In this document: positions 41,965 to 52,170 of the stretch, in pieces
How the letters are laid out: each line of letters opens with the position of its first letter
Position numbering within the stretch: the stretch's first letter is position 1
NCBI GenBank assembly: GCA_023128825.1
Contig: JAGMDF010000027.1
Coordinates: 1 to 56,917, forward strand
Origin: Caldifarciminota bacterium
GTDB lineage: Bacteria; Hydrothermota; Tepidihabitantia; B3-TA06
Length of the DNA: 56,917 nt
Reading direction: 5' to 3'
Made by a program: the position numbers and the translations under genes
The notes under the pieces: generated by a model
Told to the model about the DNA's origin: nothing
The model's input: only the letters and a program-made list of their open reading frames with translations
The model's database searches: none

Positions 41965-44361
41965 ATGGGTAAGAAATCTTCTAACAAAACCCCTCGTTCG
42001 AAGGGAAATGCCAGACCACGCAAGCGGGACAACACCGACATCGTAATCGGGCTATTGCTCCTGCTTCTTGCCGGATTCGTAACCATCAGCCTTGCGAGCT
42101 TTAATCCTCAAGCGATACCCTCAAGACCTTCCAACTGGGGCGGCATGCTGGGTTTCCTTCTGGCGCGTGAACTCTACGCGTGGCTGGGGGTCATCGCGTA
42201 TCTTCTTCCCTTACTTCTCTTATTATGGGGCATCAACCGTCTGCTACGCAGACCTTTGAAGAGACTGGTCCTAACCACACTGAGTTTACTGGGCTTTGCA
42301 TTCTTCGTGGAAATCACCCTGGGTTACTTCCATAAGGTACCGCTCTTCCCTCTCCGAAACACCGCAGGCAAGACTCTTGAATCCATGAGTCTTGCCGGAA
42401 GGATTGGAACCCTGATATTCGAATATCTGACCGGCCTTGTGGGACGGCTGGGGCTGGGCTTTATCCTTGGCTTTCTTCTGTTGGCGTCCGTCGTTCTTAT
42501 CTTCGACATCAATCTGCACAAGATTCTGGTAAAAGCCCTGGAGAGTGCCCGGGCCGCTCGAGAAGAACGCAGTGAGAGACGCGCGGCTCTCATGATGGAA
42601 AGGGCCAAGGCTGAGGAAGCAAGGCGAGAGCAGGAAGAGCTGCAAGCTGAGGTAGTAAAAGTTGAAAAAGAGGAGGTGACAAAGGGAACTGAATCGCCTA
42701 AGGGGGTGACCGAACGCATCGTTCGTACGTCCGCAAGGGAGGTCTCCCCTGAGGAGCTTGGGCTTGCGGAGCTTCTTGATCCTGTTCCCGAGGGCTGGGA
42801 GGCGTTGCCTGACCGCGAGGCACGCGAGGGTGCAAAGGTGTTGATTAAACGCCTTGAGGAGTTCGGGGTAACGGGCAAGGTGGGCGACATCATCCCAGGT
42901 CCGGTCATCACCAGGTATGAGTTCCATCCTGACCCTGGCATCAAGCTCTCCAAGATCACGAGCCTCGCAGACGATCTTTCATTGGCGCTTAAGGCCGAGC
43001 GCATCCGGATCCTGCCCATCCCGGGTAAATCGGCGGTAGGTATCGAGATACCCAACCGGACCCGCAAGACCGTTACCTTGAGACTGGTTGTTGGCTCAAA
43101 GGATTTCAAGGATTCGTCTGCCCCACTGACCATCGCCCTGGGCACCACAATCACCGGCACCCCCCTGGTGGCTAACCTGGCATCCATCCCCCACCTTTTG
43201 ATCGCAGGAACCACCGGCTCGGGTAAATCGGTCTGCATCCACAGCATCCTTTCCAGCATGCTCATCAAGTCCGCTCCGCACCAGGTTAGGTTCATGGCGA
43301 TAGACCCCAAGCGGCTTGAGCTACCCGTATACAACCCGATCCCTCATCTGATTCAGCCGACCATCGTTGATCCACGCAAGGCAGCGAGTAGCCTTGAGTT
43401 CATGGTGCGAATAATGGAGGGGCGCTACAAGGAGTTCTCCCGCGTAGGGGTTCGCGATATCACAGGTTACAACCGGTATGCTGAGAAGGAAAAAAAGAAG
43501 AAGAAGCCATATATCGTAGTGGTGGTGGACGAGCTGGCTGACCTCATGTTCACCGCACCATCTGAGATCGAGCAGCGCATCATTAGACTGACCCAGATGG
43601 CCAGAGCGGTGGGAATCCACCTGGTGCTCGCCACCCAACGTCCCTCGGTTGACGTAATCACCGGGCTTATCAAGGCCAACTTCCCAGGAAGGATAGCGTT
43701 TCAGGTGGCGTCAAAGACCGATTCAAGGACAATCCTGGATATGAACGGTGCAGAGGCCCTGCTTGGGCGCGGAGACATGCTGTTCTTGCCGCCCGGTAAA
43801 GGGGAGCCGGTCAGGCTTCACGGTTCGTTCGTATCCACAGGTGAGGTAAAGAGGATAGTAGAAAGGCTGGCGCAAGCAAGGCTGAGGGCGATGTTAACCC
43901 CATCGCTAGGCGAAGAAAAAGCAACGGAGCTTTCCGATGCCGTTATCTCCGCAGATCTTCTCGACCCTGTGCTCGATCCGGCAGAACCTCTCTATGAAAC
44001 CAAACGAAAGCGTCTGGCAGAGATCATCTCCCCCCAGGTACTTGCAGAGCTCGAGGGCCACTACTATCCACCCATGGAGGAACTCGCCCCGATTCGCGAA
44101 CAGATGGAACGCCAGGGCAGTCTGGAGGAAACAGACGAGTTCTTCGCAGAGGCGGCAAGGCTGGTGATGCGCCACAAGGAGGCCTCGGTATCCATGCTTC
44201 AGCGCCGGCTGAATGTGGGCTGGGCGCGGGCCGGACGAATTATAGATCAGCTGGAACAGGCAGGCATCGTGGGTCCTTACGAGGGAAGCAAATCAAGGAA
44301 GGTCCTGATCGGGGACGAAGCAGAACTGGAAGAGATCCTTAAGGGGTTGGAAGGAGTGTGA
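41965..44361 (+). CDS. ftsK: DNA translocase FtsK/SpoIIIE
   Basis: 798 aa. Four to five N-terminal membrane segments (about 28-190), a Glu/Arg-rich linker (about 190-260), then the motor: Walker A AGTTGSGKSV about 415-424, VVVVDELADLM Walker B about 515, and a C-terminal winged-helix gamma domain (about 725-798, MLQRRLNVGWARAGRIIDQLE) that reads KOPS-like sites. It moves chromosome ends through the closing septum. Length fits the SpoIIIE-like short-linker type. Confidence 0.96.
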   Translation: MGKKSSNKTPRSKGNARPRKRDNTDIVIGLLLLLLAGFVTISLASFNPQAIPSRPSNWGGMLGFLLARELYAWLGVIAYLLPLLLLLWGINRLLRRPLKRLVLTTLSLLGFAFFVEITLGYFHKVPLFPLRNTAGKTLESMSLAGRIGTLIFEYLTGLVGRLGLGFILGFLLLASVVLIFDINLHKILVKALESARAAREERSERRAALMMERAKAEEARREQEELQAEVVKVEKEEVTKGTESPKGVTERIVRTSAREVSPEELGLAELLDPVPEGWEALPDREAREGAKVLIKRLEEFGVTGKVGDIIPGPVITRYEFHPDPGIKLSKITSLADDLSLALKAERIRILPIPGKSAVGIEIPNRTRKTVTLRLVVGSKDFKDSSAPLTIALGTTITGTPLVANLASIPHLLIAGTTGSGKSVCIHSILSSMLIKSAPHQVRFMAIDPKRLELPVYNPIPHLIQPTIVDPRKAASSLEFMVRIMEGRYKEFSRVGVRDITGYNRYAEKEKKKKKPYIVVVVDELADLMFTAPSEIEQRIIRLTQMARAVGIHLVLATQRPSVDVITGLIKANFPGRIAFQVASKTDSRTILDMNGAEALLGRGDMLFLPPGKGEPVRLHGSFVSTGEVKRIVERLAQARLRAMLTPSLGEEKATELSDAVISADLLDPVLDPAEPLYETKRKRLAEIISPQVLAELEGHYYPPMEELAPIREQMERQGSLEETDEFFAEAARLVMRHKEASVSMLQRRLNVGWARAGRIIDQLEQAGIVGPYEGSKSRKVLIGDEAELEEILKGLEGV

Positions 44362-44373
44362 GGCAAACGGGAT

Positions 44374-44402
44374 TTGACAGCCCATTTGTGATAGAGTAAA
44401 AT
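44374..44402 (+). promoter_or_regulatory. Promoter of tldD-pmbA
   Basis: TTGACA, 17-bp spacer, TAAAAT; leader of about 45 nt ending in AGGAGG before the tldD ATG. Confidence 0.75.
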
Positions 44403-44452
44403 CCACGCGGATTTCAAGAAGGTAAACCTCTTTAGGATTTGCAGGAGGACGC

Positions 44453-45832
44453 ATGATCAGTTATCTCAAAGAGATTCTGGCGCATGTGCCAGCGGACTAC
44501 GCCGAGCTGCGTTACCACGAGCGCAGGGTGAACGCGGTCTCGGTTCGCAAGGGAGAACCTGAAGCGGCGCAGACTAATCATCTTACGGGCGTGGGTGTGC
44601 GGCTGCTGGACTCTGGTCGGTGGGGATTCTCCTCTACCCCGGGCAGCAAGCGCGCGGATATCATGCGAGCGATAGGTGACGCCGCAACCGCAGCCAAGGC
44701 CATGAGCAAGCGAAAAAAAACACTGGCCAAAGCAAAACTGGCCAAGGGAGAGTTCAGACCGCCTGTTGAAGACCCGGTAGAGAATCACCCCCTGGAGGAA
44801 AAGCTGGGGCTGGTAAAGGAGGCCGAAGCCAAGGCGCGGCGGTCTAAAAAGGTGGTCTCGGCATCATCCGCTTACATCGAGTACCTGGACAAGAAAGCCA
44901 TCGTTACCTCGGACGGCGCGGCAGCACTTATCACTGACGCGAAGCCGGAGTTCCGAATCACCGTGGTGGCTAAAGAAGAAACGAACATGGTAACCGCCTC
45001 TGAATCTGCAGGAGTCACCGGAGGCTGGAAGGACCTGTGGCGATACGGAGCGGCAGAAGAGATTGTGGAAAAGGCGGTCAAGCGTGCCCAAAGGCTTCTC
45101 TCTGCGGAGTTCCCAAAGGGTGAACGTATGAAGGTCATCCTCAGCCCAGAGATGGTGGGATTGATAGCCCACGAGGCCATAGGCCATACGGTCGAGGCCG
45201 ATTTTGTGCTATCCGGAGCTATCACCAAAGGTAAGATAGGTAAGCGGGTTGCAAGCGAGCTTGTTACCCTTGCAGATTCCGGGCCTTCGGTTCACATACC
45301 GGGTGCCTCAGGGACTCTTCTGGTGGATGACGAGGGTGTCATGACCGAACGTACCGTGGTTATCGAGAACGGAATACTCAGGTCCTACCTTCACAACCGG
45401 GAGAGCGCGGCCTCATTCGGGGTCGCTCCTACGGGCAACTCCAGGGCGTTCGAGTACTCAGACGAACCCATCATCCGCATGCGCAACACGTACATCGAGC
45501 CTGGGGAAATGAGCCTTTCCGAGCTTTTGGCCTCCACCGACCGGGCATTTCTTCTTGAAGGCGCGGGCGGCGGTCAGGCCGACGCCAACGCCGAGTTCAT
45601 GTTCGGGGTGCAGGAGGCGACCCTGATCGAGAAGGGCAAACGCAAGAAGACCTTCCGCGGCGTCACCATCTCGGGCAACGCGTTCGAAGTTCTGCAAAGT
45701 GTGGATGCAATTACAAAGGAGTTCCGCTGGGCGCTGGGCGCAGGATACTGCGGCAAGTTCCAGAGAGCAAAGGTAGATGCAGGAGGAGCCTACGTTCGCT
45801 GCGAGGCGATAATCGGAGGTCGTCATGGCTGA
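44453..45832 (+). CDS. tldD: Metalloprotease TldD
   Basis: 459 aa. The zinc motif HEAIGH (HExxxH, about 240) is present with AGYCGKFQRAKVDAGG toward the end. TldD forms a heterodimer with TldE/PmbA and trims unfolded peptides, for example in microcin maturation. The partner is encoded next and overlaps by 8 nt. No RiPP precursor or other modification gene is adjacent. Confidence 0.95.
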   Translation: MISYLKEILAHVPADYAELRYHERRVNAVSVRKGEPEAAQTNHLTGVGVRLLDSGRWGFSSTPGSKRADIMRAIGDAATAAKAMSKRKKTLAKAKLAKGEFRPPVEDPVENHPLEEKLGLVKEAEAKARRSKKVVSASSAYIEYLDKKAIVTSDGAAALITDAKPEFRITVVAKEETNMVTASESAGVTGGWKDLWRYGAAEEIVEKAVKRAQRLLSAEFPKGERMKVILSPEMVGLIAHEAIGHTVEADFVLSGAITKGKIGKRVASELVTLADSGPSVHIPGASGTLLVDDEGVMTERTVVIENGILRSYLHNRESAASFGVAPTGNSRAFEYSDEPIIRMRNTYIEPGEMSLSELLASTDRAFLLEGAGGGQADANAEFMFGVQEATLIEKGKRKKTFRGVTISGNAFEVLQSVDAITKEFRWALGAGYCGKFQRAKVDAGGAYVRCEAIIGGRHG

Positions 45833-47162
45833 GTTGGTTGACAGGCTGGAAGAACTCGTCCGCTGCGCTCTTGCCAAGGGCGCAGACCAGGCCGAGGCGT
45901 TCGGTCAGGGGTTTGAAGACCGTGAGGTATGGCTTGAGAGCAACAGAATCAAAACCGCCAAATCACATCCAGGAGAAGGAATCGGTCTGCGGGTCATCAA
46001 GAATAAAAGACTCGGCTTTGCCTCGGACAACAATCTTGATGAGGCAAACTTTGATGAACTATGCACGAAGGCTCTTGCACTGGCCTCGGCAAATCTTACC
46101 GATAAGTTCCAGATTATCCCAGAGCCACGCAAGCTATCTGCCCTTAAAGGACTCTACGATCCAAAGCTGGCAGAGCTGCCACTCAAAGAGGTAATCGCCA
46201 TGGCCAAGCGGCTGCTTAAAGCCGCCAAGGACTACGACAGAAGGGTAACCGTTGACTCAGGCGGCGTGTTTGTCAACACGGGCGAGAAGGCAATCTTCAA
46301 TTCCAACGGCCTGGCGGCATCCGAGCAGGAAAGCTCAATCATCGCCATGATTATGGGAATGGCCAGGGATAAAAATGAGGTTTCATCGTTCGATTTCCAG
46401 TTTGACGGTTCACTGAGGCTTACAGGCATCGAGATAGAATCCCTGGCAAAGCGGTTCGCACAAAACGTGATCCGCTCCCTGGGCGCGAAACCCGTCCGTT
46501 CGTTCACCGGAACGGTGCTGTTCTCCCCACATGCAGTCGCAGAAACGCTTCTGGGTCCGATCTTATCCTCGATCAACGCCAACAATGTCCAGAAAGGCAT
46601 GAGCAAACTTGCAGGCAAGACAGGCAAAAGGATTGCTTCTACAAAGCTGACCATACAGGACGACGGTCTTCTTGCAGGCGGCCTTTCATCCTCGGCCTTC
46701 GACCGGGAGGGACAGCCTCACCGAAAGTTGTCGATCATAAAGGATGGAAAGCTCGCAACCTATCTATACAACTCCTACACCGCGAACCGCGAGGGACGAA
46801 CCTCAACAGGACATGCCGCGGGAAACTACAGCTCACTACCCGGCATCTCAACCACCAACCTGATCCTAAAGCCTGGTGATGCAACCAAGGCAGAACTTAT
46901 CCGCGAGATCAAGGAAGGCATACTCGTTACGCGCTTTTCCGGAAACACCAACCCCGTCTCAGGCGACTTTTCAGGTACGGTCAAGGGCGGGTTCTACATA
47001 AAAAACGGAAAGCTGGCCAATCCGGTCACCAACACCATGATCGCAGGCAACGTGTTTGACGCCATCACCACGATCAGCGGCATCAGTAAGAAGCTTACCA
47101 AGGTCTACTCCTACCTGCTGCCCTACATTGCCATAGAGAGGGTTTCGGTCACCTCGGGTTAG
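45825..47162 (+). CDS. pmbA: TldE/PmbA, non-catalytic partner of TldD
   Basis: 445 aa. Same fold as TldD but without a HExxxH motif. Typical segments: GIGLRVIKNKRLGFASDNN, VDSGGVFVNTGEKAIFNSNGL, YNSYTANREGRTSTGHA and TNPVSGDFSGTVKGGFYI. It shapes the peptide tunnel of the heterodimer. Starts inside the end of tldD. Confidence 0.94.
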   Translation: MAELVDRLEELVRCALAKGADQAEAFGQGFEDREVWLESNRIKTAKSHPGEGIGLRVIKNKRLGFASDNNLDEANFDELCTKALALASANLTDKFQIIPEPRKLSALKGLYDPKLAELPLKEVIAMAKRLLKAAKDYDRRVTVDSGGVFVNTGEKAIFNSNGLAASEQESSIIAMIMGMARDKNEVSSFDFQFDGSLRLTGIEIESLAKRFAQNVIRSLGAKPVRSFTGTVLFSPHAVAETLLGPILSSINANNVQKGMSKLAGKTGKRIASTKLTIQDDGLLAGGLSSSAFDREGQPHRKLSIIKDGKLATYLYNSYTANREGRTSTGHAAGNYSSLPGISTTNLILKPGDATKAELIREIKEGILVTRFSGNTNPVSGDFSGTVKGGFYIKNGKLANPVTNTMIAGNVFDAITTISGISKKLTKVYSYLLPYIAIERVSVTSG

Positions 47163-47186
47163 ACTGAAGAAGATAAAAACCAAGTC

Positions 47187-48497
47187 GTGAACTATCGCCA
47201 GGCAATAGGGTTCCTTTCATCCCTGATAGACTACGAACGCTGGGTTTACCGCAACTATGAGTTCAAACTGGACAACTTTCTTGAGTTCCTGAGAAAGATA
47301 GACGATCCACAGAGACGATTAAAGCGAGTGGTGCTGATCACCGGAACCAAGGGCAAGGGTTCTACCGCCATCATGCTCGCAAGGATTCTACAAGCACACG
47401 GCGAACAGGTTGGGCTTTACACCTCGCCTCATCTTCTGGATTATCGGGAGAGGATAAGAGTGAACGACCGGCAGATACCTGCTGCTCGTTTTGCTTCTAT
47501 ATTGGATGAGCTTAAGCCTGCGATACTTGAGCACGAGCCGCGCATAACCTTCTTTGAAGCCCTAACCACCGTGGCTTTTCTTCACTTTCTTGAGGAAGAG
47601 ACCACCGTCAATGTAGTGGAGATAGGAGTGGGCGGCAGACTGGATGCAACCAACGTGACCGAGCCGGAGATTTCGGTAATCACACGCATCGGCCACGACC
47701 ACACCAAGATGCTCGGCAAGAACTTAACCCAGATTGCGCGGGAGAAGTGCGGCGTGCTGAGAAAGGGCAGGCCAGCAATAATAGCCGCTCAACGACCTCT
47801 TGTAGGATCGCTAATAAAGAAGGCCGTTAAGGAAACCGCAGCACGAGGCTTATGGTGGGGTGAAGATTTCAGCGCCCGGCTGATCGAGGAAAAGATCCAA
47901 GGCATAAGGATGCACTACCGAGGAATCAAAATGGATGCCGAATTCAAGCTGCCTGTCCTCGGCGTCCACCAGATGGAGAACGCGGCAGCCGCGATCGCCG
48001 CCGCAGAAATCCTGATCAGTGAAATCAAAGAGGAGAAAATTCGCAAAAGCCTTGCTAAATTGAAGCTGCCTGCGCGTATCGAGATCATCAAAGAAAACCC
48101 CACCGTAATCCTCGACATGTCCCATAATCTCGAATCCGCAACCACCTTAAGGAAAACCCTGAACAAGCACTTCGCAAGCTATCCCCGCCGCATCCTGCTC
48201 ATAGGCATCACCCGGCACAAACCCAAACGCAAAATCCTTGAGACCCTTGCTCCGTTCTTCAGTGAGATCTGGATAACCCAGGCTGATCTTCCCAGGGCGG
48301 AATCTAAAGACCGACTGCTGAATCTCTGTCGTAGGGTTCATCCCGATTGTCATCCTTCCGATTCGGTTAAGCAGGGTGTAAACCGGATACTCGATTCCCT
48401 TAACGAGGAAGACCTCCTTGTAATCTCCGGATCGGTCTACGTTGCGGGCGAGGCGCTAGAAGCCCTCAAGGCGAGAGAACGGGCCGAAGTCAGATGA
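47187..48497 (+). CDS. folC: Folylpolyglutamate synthase/dihydrofolate synthase
   Basis: 436 aa from a GTG start. Mur-ligase-like ATP motif GTKGKGSTA about 53-61, folate-loop TSPHLLDYRERI, VEIGVGGRLDATN, and C-terminal domain with ILDMSHNLES, where the usual DGAHN reads DMSHN. It adds glutamate to dihydropteroate or folate. The 3' end overlaps the convergent nucleotidyltransferase gene by 42 nt. Confidence 0.93.
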   Translation: MNYRQAIGFLSSLIDYERWVYRNYEFKLDNFLEFLRKIDDPQRRLKRVVLITGTKGKGSTAIMLARILQAHGEQVGLYTSPHLLDYRERIRVNDRQIPAARFASILDELKPAILEHEPRITFFEALTTVAFLHFLEEETTVNVVEIGVGGRLDATNVTEPEISVITRIGHDHTKMLGKNLTQIAREKCGVLRKGRPAIIAAQRPLVGSLIKKAVKETAARGLWWGEDFSARLIEEKIQGIRMHYRGIKMDAEFKLPVLGVHQMENAAAAIAAAEILISEIKEEKIRKSLAKLKLPARIEIIKENPTVILDMSHNLESATTLRKTLNKHFASYPRRILLIGITRHKPKRKILETLAPFFSEIWITQADLPRAESKDRLLNLCRRVHPDCHPSDSVKQGVNRILDSLNEEDLLVISGSVYVAGEALEALKARERAEVR

Positions 48498-49439
48498 AAG
48501 TGTGGGGCGTTTAAGAACAGCCCTCTCCCCTACTATAGTATCTTTGATAACCATCCCCTCAATCTGAGCACCTGCGTTGATGATGGACTCGGAGACGATC
48601 GAGTTGCAGATAACCGCACCCTGATCCACGGATACGTTGGGGCCGATGATGGAGTTCTCAATTACTGCATCGTCCGCGATCCAGCAGGGTGGCTTGATAA
48701 GCGAACCTTCAACCGGCACTACCCGGCTATTGTGCTTCAGAAGTTCCCGGTTTGCCTCAAGCAATGCGACAGGGGTCCCGCAGTCAAGCCAGGTGTCAAC
48801 CTTGACTGCCTTCAGCTTCTCCCCATGATCGATCAGGATGGATAACGCGTCGGTAAGCTGGTACTCTCCCTGCGTGCGCCGATCCTGAGCAACCATCTCT
48901 TCAAGAGCCTCTCGAAGCCGCTTAGCCGACGGCAGATAGTAGATACCCGAGATAGCCAGATTGCTCTGCGGCTTCTCAGGCTTTTCTACGAGTTTCGAGA
49001 TGTAGTCTCCGGCGAGCTCCATCACCCCGAACCGGCGCGGATCTTCCACCTCTTTGGCCACCAGAAAGCCTTCATCTTCTGCTACGCTTGAGAGCGCAGC
49101 CCGGATGTCAAAGGGGATGATGGTGTCAGAAAGGAGAATAAGAATAGGCTCGTCGCCGAGTTCCGGAAGCCCTTGAAGAACCGCATGACCAAGCCCCAAA
49201 GGCTCGGCCTGCTTCCAGAAGGAAAAGCTGCGCTCAGGGTATGCTTTCCGAAGCAAACGGGGCAGGGAGGTTTCCGGCGAGTAAACGATGCGGTATTCTT
49301 CGATCTCAAGGCCGTCGAGCAACAAGAATATGTGCCCGATTATGGTGTCGCCTGCCACGAACAAAAGCGGTTTTGGTGTGTAAAGGGTGTGGGGTCTCAA
49401 TCTCGTACCCATTCCACCGGCTGGGATAAGAACCTTCAC
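48456..49439 (-). CDS. Sugar-phosphate nucleotidyltransferase
   Basis: 327 aa. N-terminal pyrophosphorylase signature PAGGMGTRLRPHTLYTPKPLL at 6-26, Lys and Asp residues of the RmlA/GalU type (VEKPEKP; DTWLDCGTP), and a C-terminal left-handed beta-helix tail (about 250-310, IxN/xG hexads such as NSIIGPNVSV). It makes an NDP-sugar from a sugar 1-phosphate; nucleotide and sugar not determined. It follows the isomerase gene with a 4-nt overlap, which suggests a shared pathway from fructose 6-phosphate. Confidence 0.88.
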   Translation of the reverse strand: MKVLIPAGGMGTRLRPHTLYTPKPLLFVAGDTIIGHIFLLLDGLEIEEYRIVYSPETSLPRLLRKAYPERSFSFWKQAEPLGLGHAVLQGLPELGDEPILILLSDTIIPFDIRAALSSVAEDEGFLVAKEVEDPRRFGVMELAGDYISKLVEKPEKPQSNLAISGIYYLPSAKRLREALEEMVAQDRRTQGEYQLTDALSILIDHGEKLKAVKVDTWLDCGTPVALLEANRELLKHNSRVVPVEGSLIKPPCWIADDAVIENSIIGPNVSVDQGAVICNSIVSESIINAGAQIEGMVIKDTIVGERAVLKRPTLSSDFGPFSRLEGF

Positions 49440-50419
49440 GAGAGCTCACTTTTCAGGCGCTCAATGGAGGCCACAGGCACAGGGTCAACTCCACCCAGTT
49501 CGGCCAGGAACACGCTCAAGAGATCGCCTTTAACTAAAAGGGAGAAGATGCGCTCAAGCAGGCTCTCACCCTCGGCATGAATCACCAAGCGTGGGATTGA
49601 GGAGGGAAGAATCCGATCCACTATCTCGGCCCGCTTTCGGTTGCGGGGGTGGATAAACTCGTCTCCTGGATCGAGAACGATCAATGCGATGCCCTCATCT
49701 GCTCCACCTTCGAAGCCCATGATCTCGTTGTGGTTCATCTCCGAGTATACGTTGGCGTGCGCAAGTATCTTGGCATTCTCGTTGAACTGGCAGACCAGAC
49801 GGTAACCAAGCGCGGCAAAGCGCCGATCCAACGAGTGGATTACAGGAAAACTATCCTTTAAGGGTTCGGCGAATCTTGCGGCCTCATCCTCCCATTCCGA
49901 CATACGAGAGCGTATAAGCTCGAGGGTCGCATCCAGATCGTGCTTTGCATCAGGATAGAGATTCCAGTGATCGACCAGGCGCAAAAGCGGTGCAAAAAGG
50001 TACCCGATTGACGCGCGCGGCGGGTAGCCGGAAGGTGCTGCAACTAAAGGGATCGATGCTTCCTCTGTCAGTTTCTTAAGCTTCCCGCCTGACGTTACAG
50101 CCAGGCGAGGAACCTTCCGATTCTCAAGCCCCTTCCAGAGTGATAGAATCTCCTCTGTATTCCCGGAGTAGCTTATGATTACTGCGAAGTCCTTGTTATC
50201 GATCCAGCCCGGCAAGGCATAGTCTTTTACTACCTCAACAGGGATAGAGGAACTGTTAAGCAGCAAACCCCGCAGCAGATCGCCTGAGACCCCGGAACCG
50301 CCCATACCTCCCACCATGAGAATCGAAGGAAGCTCACACGGAATATCTTTCACCGCCGGGCCGGCTTTCTTCCAGCCGTACTCAAGCTGATCCGGGATCG
50401 AGCGTACTAAGGATAGCAT
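49436..50419 (-). CDS. Bifunctional phosphoglucose/phosphomannose isomerase
   Basis: 327 aa. SIS-fold family: VGGMGGSGVSGDL about 36-48, SYSGNTEE about 85-92, the PPRASIGYLF segment and the catalytic NHNEIMGFEG near 228-237. It interconverts fructose 6-phosphate with glucose or mannose 6-phosphate; length matches the archaeal/bacterial Pgi/Pmi type. It overlaps ptsI by 13 nt, and the nucleotidyltransferase gene by 4 nt. Confidence 0.92.
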   Translation of the reverse strand: MLSLVRSIPDQLEYGWKKAGPAVKDIPCELPSILMVGGMGGSGVSGDLLRGLLLNSSSIPVEVVKDYALPGWIDNKDFAVIISYSGNTEEILSLWKGLENRKVPRLAVTSGGKLKKLTEEASIPLVAAPSGYPPRASIGYLFAPLLRLVDHWNLYPDAKHDLDATLELIRSRMSEWEDEAARFAEPLKDSFPVIHSLDRRFAALGYRLVCQFNENAKILAHANVYSEMNHNEIMGFEGGADEGIALIVLDPGDEFIHPRNRKRAEIVDRILPSSIPRLVIHAEGESLLERIFSLLVKGDLLSVFLAELGGVDPVPVASIERLKSELS

Positions 50420-52170
50420 ATGTCCTTGCTCCCGAGGAACAGAACCGCAAGGTCGTGGTATTTGCGGCTCAGCTCACGACGCAGGTAGCGGATGACCTCC
50501 ACCGGTGTAGAGTACTCCACCGCGCGATTAGCAATTCGGCGCAGTTCCTCTACCTTAACGTTGCGTATGATCTTACGGGCAACAGGTATCGCGCAAGGCG
50601 TCATTGAGAGCTCGTCCACCCCCAACCCTATGAGCAGAGCAACTCCGAGTGATTCTGCAGCCATCTCCCCGCATACCCCGACCCAGATGTGAGCCTTGTG
50701 TCCTGCGCCTATAACCCGTCTGATAAGCTGGAGAACTGCGGGATGATAGTGATTAAACAGACGCGATATCCTTTCGTTTCCTCGATCCGCCGCCAGGGTA
50801 TACTGGGTAAGGTCGTTCGTACCGATGCTGAAGAAATCCACGTACTTTGCCATGCGGTCAGCCATAAGGGCTGCGGAGGGTACTTCAACCATGATCCCCA
50901 TCTCCATCTCGGAATCGAACTTCTGGCTCTTATGTGTAAGTTGTTCCCGTGCCCTCTTAAGCAAGAGCTTGACTCGTTTGATCTCGGAGAGATCGGAGAT
51001 CATGGGAAACATTATCTTCACGTTGCCGTGTGCCGAAGCTCTAAGAATCGCACGCAGCTGATCGAGGAAGATATCCTCGTGGTCAAAGAGGAATCGCACG
51101 GCACGCCAGCCAAGGAAAGGATTGGCCTCTTCGTAACCGGGCAATATCTTGTCGCCGCCCAGATCAAGGGTGCGAATGATAATGGGGTGCGGTTTGAGTT
51201 TTTTAGCCGCCTCGCTGTAGATTGCGTACTGTTCCTCCTCGGTGGGGAAACGCCTCTTGGTAAGGAAAAGGTACTCGGTGCGGAAAAGCCCTACTCCTTG
51301 CGCGCCATAGCGCTGCACAGCGTCTATCTCGCTTGTAAACTCAATGTTGGCCGATATGTCGATCTTACGTTCGTCAAGCGTTATCGCGGCCTGTTTGGCT
51401 GAGTCTACGAAGCTTTTGCGCCGGGCAGCGTAGTCACGTATCTCCTGCCTGTAGGTAGAAATGCGGCGCTCGGTAGGGGCTAATATCACCTGGCCCCGCT
51501 GAGCATCAACCACCACCTGCTCTTCACCATTAATTTTCTCCAAAAGATGCTCTACGCCGAGGACGGCCGGTATCTCCAACGCCTTGGCGATGATGGCAAC
51601 ATGAGAGGTTCGCCCCCCTATCTCGGTCGCCAGCCCCCTGACCCTTCTGGAATCCAGAAGAACTACCTCTGAAGGCGGAATGTTATGCGCCAGCACCACC
51701 GAATCAGACGGGGCATCTATTATAGAAACCGATGGCAGGGAAAGAAGATTACGCAATACACGATTGGTAACATCTTCGATATCGGCCAGACGTTCCTTAA
51801 ACAACCCATCTTTTGCATCAAGAAGCGGTTTGGCAATCTCTGCTACCGCTTTGCTGAACGCATACTCCGCACTGTAGGCCTCACTGATATTGCGCTTGCA
51901 GGTCTCAAGCAAAGCTGGATCGGAAAGGGTCTGGATCTGCATCTCAAGAAAGTCGGCAAACTCCGGACCGAGCGATTTGTAAATACCAGCCTGGAGTTCC
52001 GCTAGTTCTTTACCGGTTGAGGTAAGTATAGCCTCAAGGCGTTCCTGCTCCGTCTGGATGTTCTTCTCCGGGATGCGTACGCGTCTAAGTTCAGGCGGCT
52101 TGGAGGAAAAAAGGAACGCCTTACCCATCCCTATGCTGTCTGAAACCGCAATCCCACGAAGGATGATCAT
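50407..52170 (-). CDS. ptsI: PTS enzyme I (phosphoenolpyruvate-protein phosphotransferase)
   Basis: 587 aa. Phospho-His about 190 in GGRTSHVAIIAKALEIPAV, PEP-binding barrel with GVGLFRTEYLF, GTNDLTQYTLAADRGN, and the active-site Cys about 499 in VGVCGEMAAE. It passes phosphate from PEP to HPr. All key residues are intact even though the sugar-specific part of this PTS is broken upstream, so a regulatory or remote role is likely. Confidence 0.95.
   Translation of the reverse strand: MIILRGIAVSDSIGMGKAFLFSSKPPELRRVRIPEKNIQTEQERLEAILTSTGKELAELQAGIYKSLGPEFADFLEMQIQTLSDPALLETCKRNISEAYSAEYAFSKAVAEIAKPLLDAKDGLFKERLADIEDVTNRVLRNLLSLPSVSIIDAPSDSVVLAHNIPPSEVVLLDSRRVRGLATEIGGRTSHVAIIAKALEIPAVLGVEHLLEKINGEEQVVVDAQRGQVILAPTERRISTYRQEIRDYAARRKSFVDSAKQAAITLDERKIDISANIEFTSEIDAVQRYGAQGVGLFRTEYLFLTKRRFPTEEEQYAIYSEAAKKLKPHPIIIRTLDLGGDKILPGYEEANPFLGWRAVRFLFDHEDIFLDQLRAILRASAHGNVKIMFPMISDLSEIKRVKLLLKRAREQLTHKSQKFDSEMEMGIMVEVPSAALMADRMAKYVDFFSIGTNDLTQYTLAADRGNERISRLFNHYHPAVLQLIRRVIGAGHKAHIWVGVCGEMAAESLGVALLIGLGVDELSMTPCAIPVARKIIRNVKVEELRRIANRAVEYSTPVEVIRYLRRELSRKYHDLAVLFLGSKDICYP

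Noticed and set aside
42324-43334. 336-codon minus-strand ORF opposite ftsK
   Set aside because: It lies wholly inside the firmly identified ftsK, has Ser/Arg-rich composition typical of an antisense shadow, and shows no recognisable motif.
44453-47162. TldD-TldE as part of a RiPP maturation locus
   Set aside because: No short precursor peptide, radical SAM or YcaO-like gene is adjacent; the neighbours are ftsK and folC, so a general proteolytic role is simpler.
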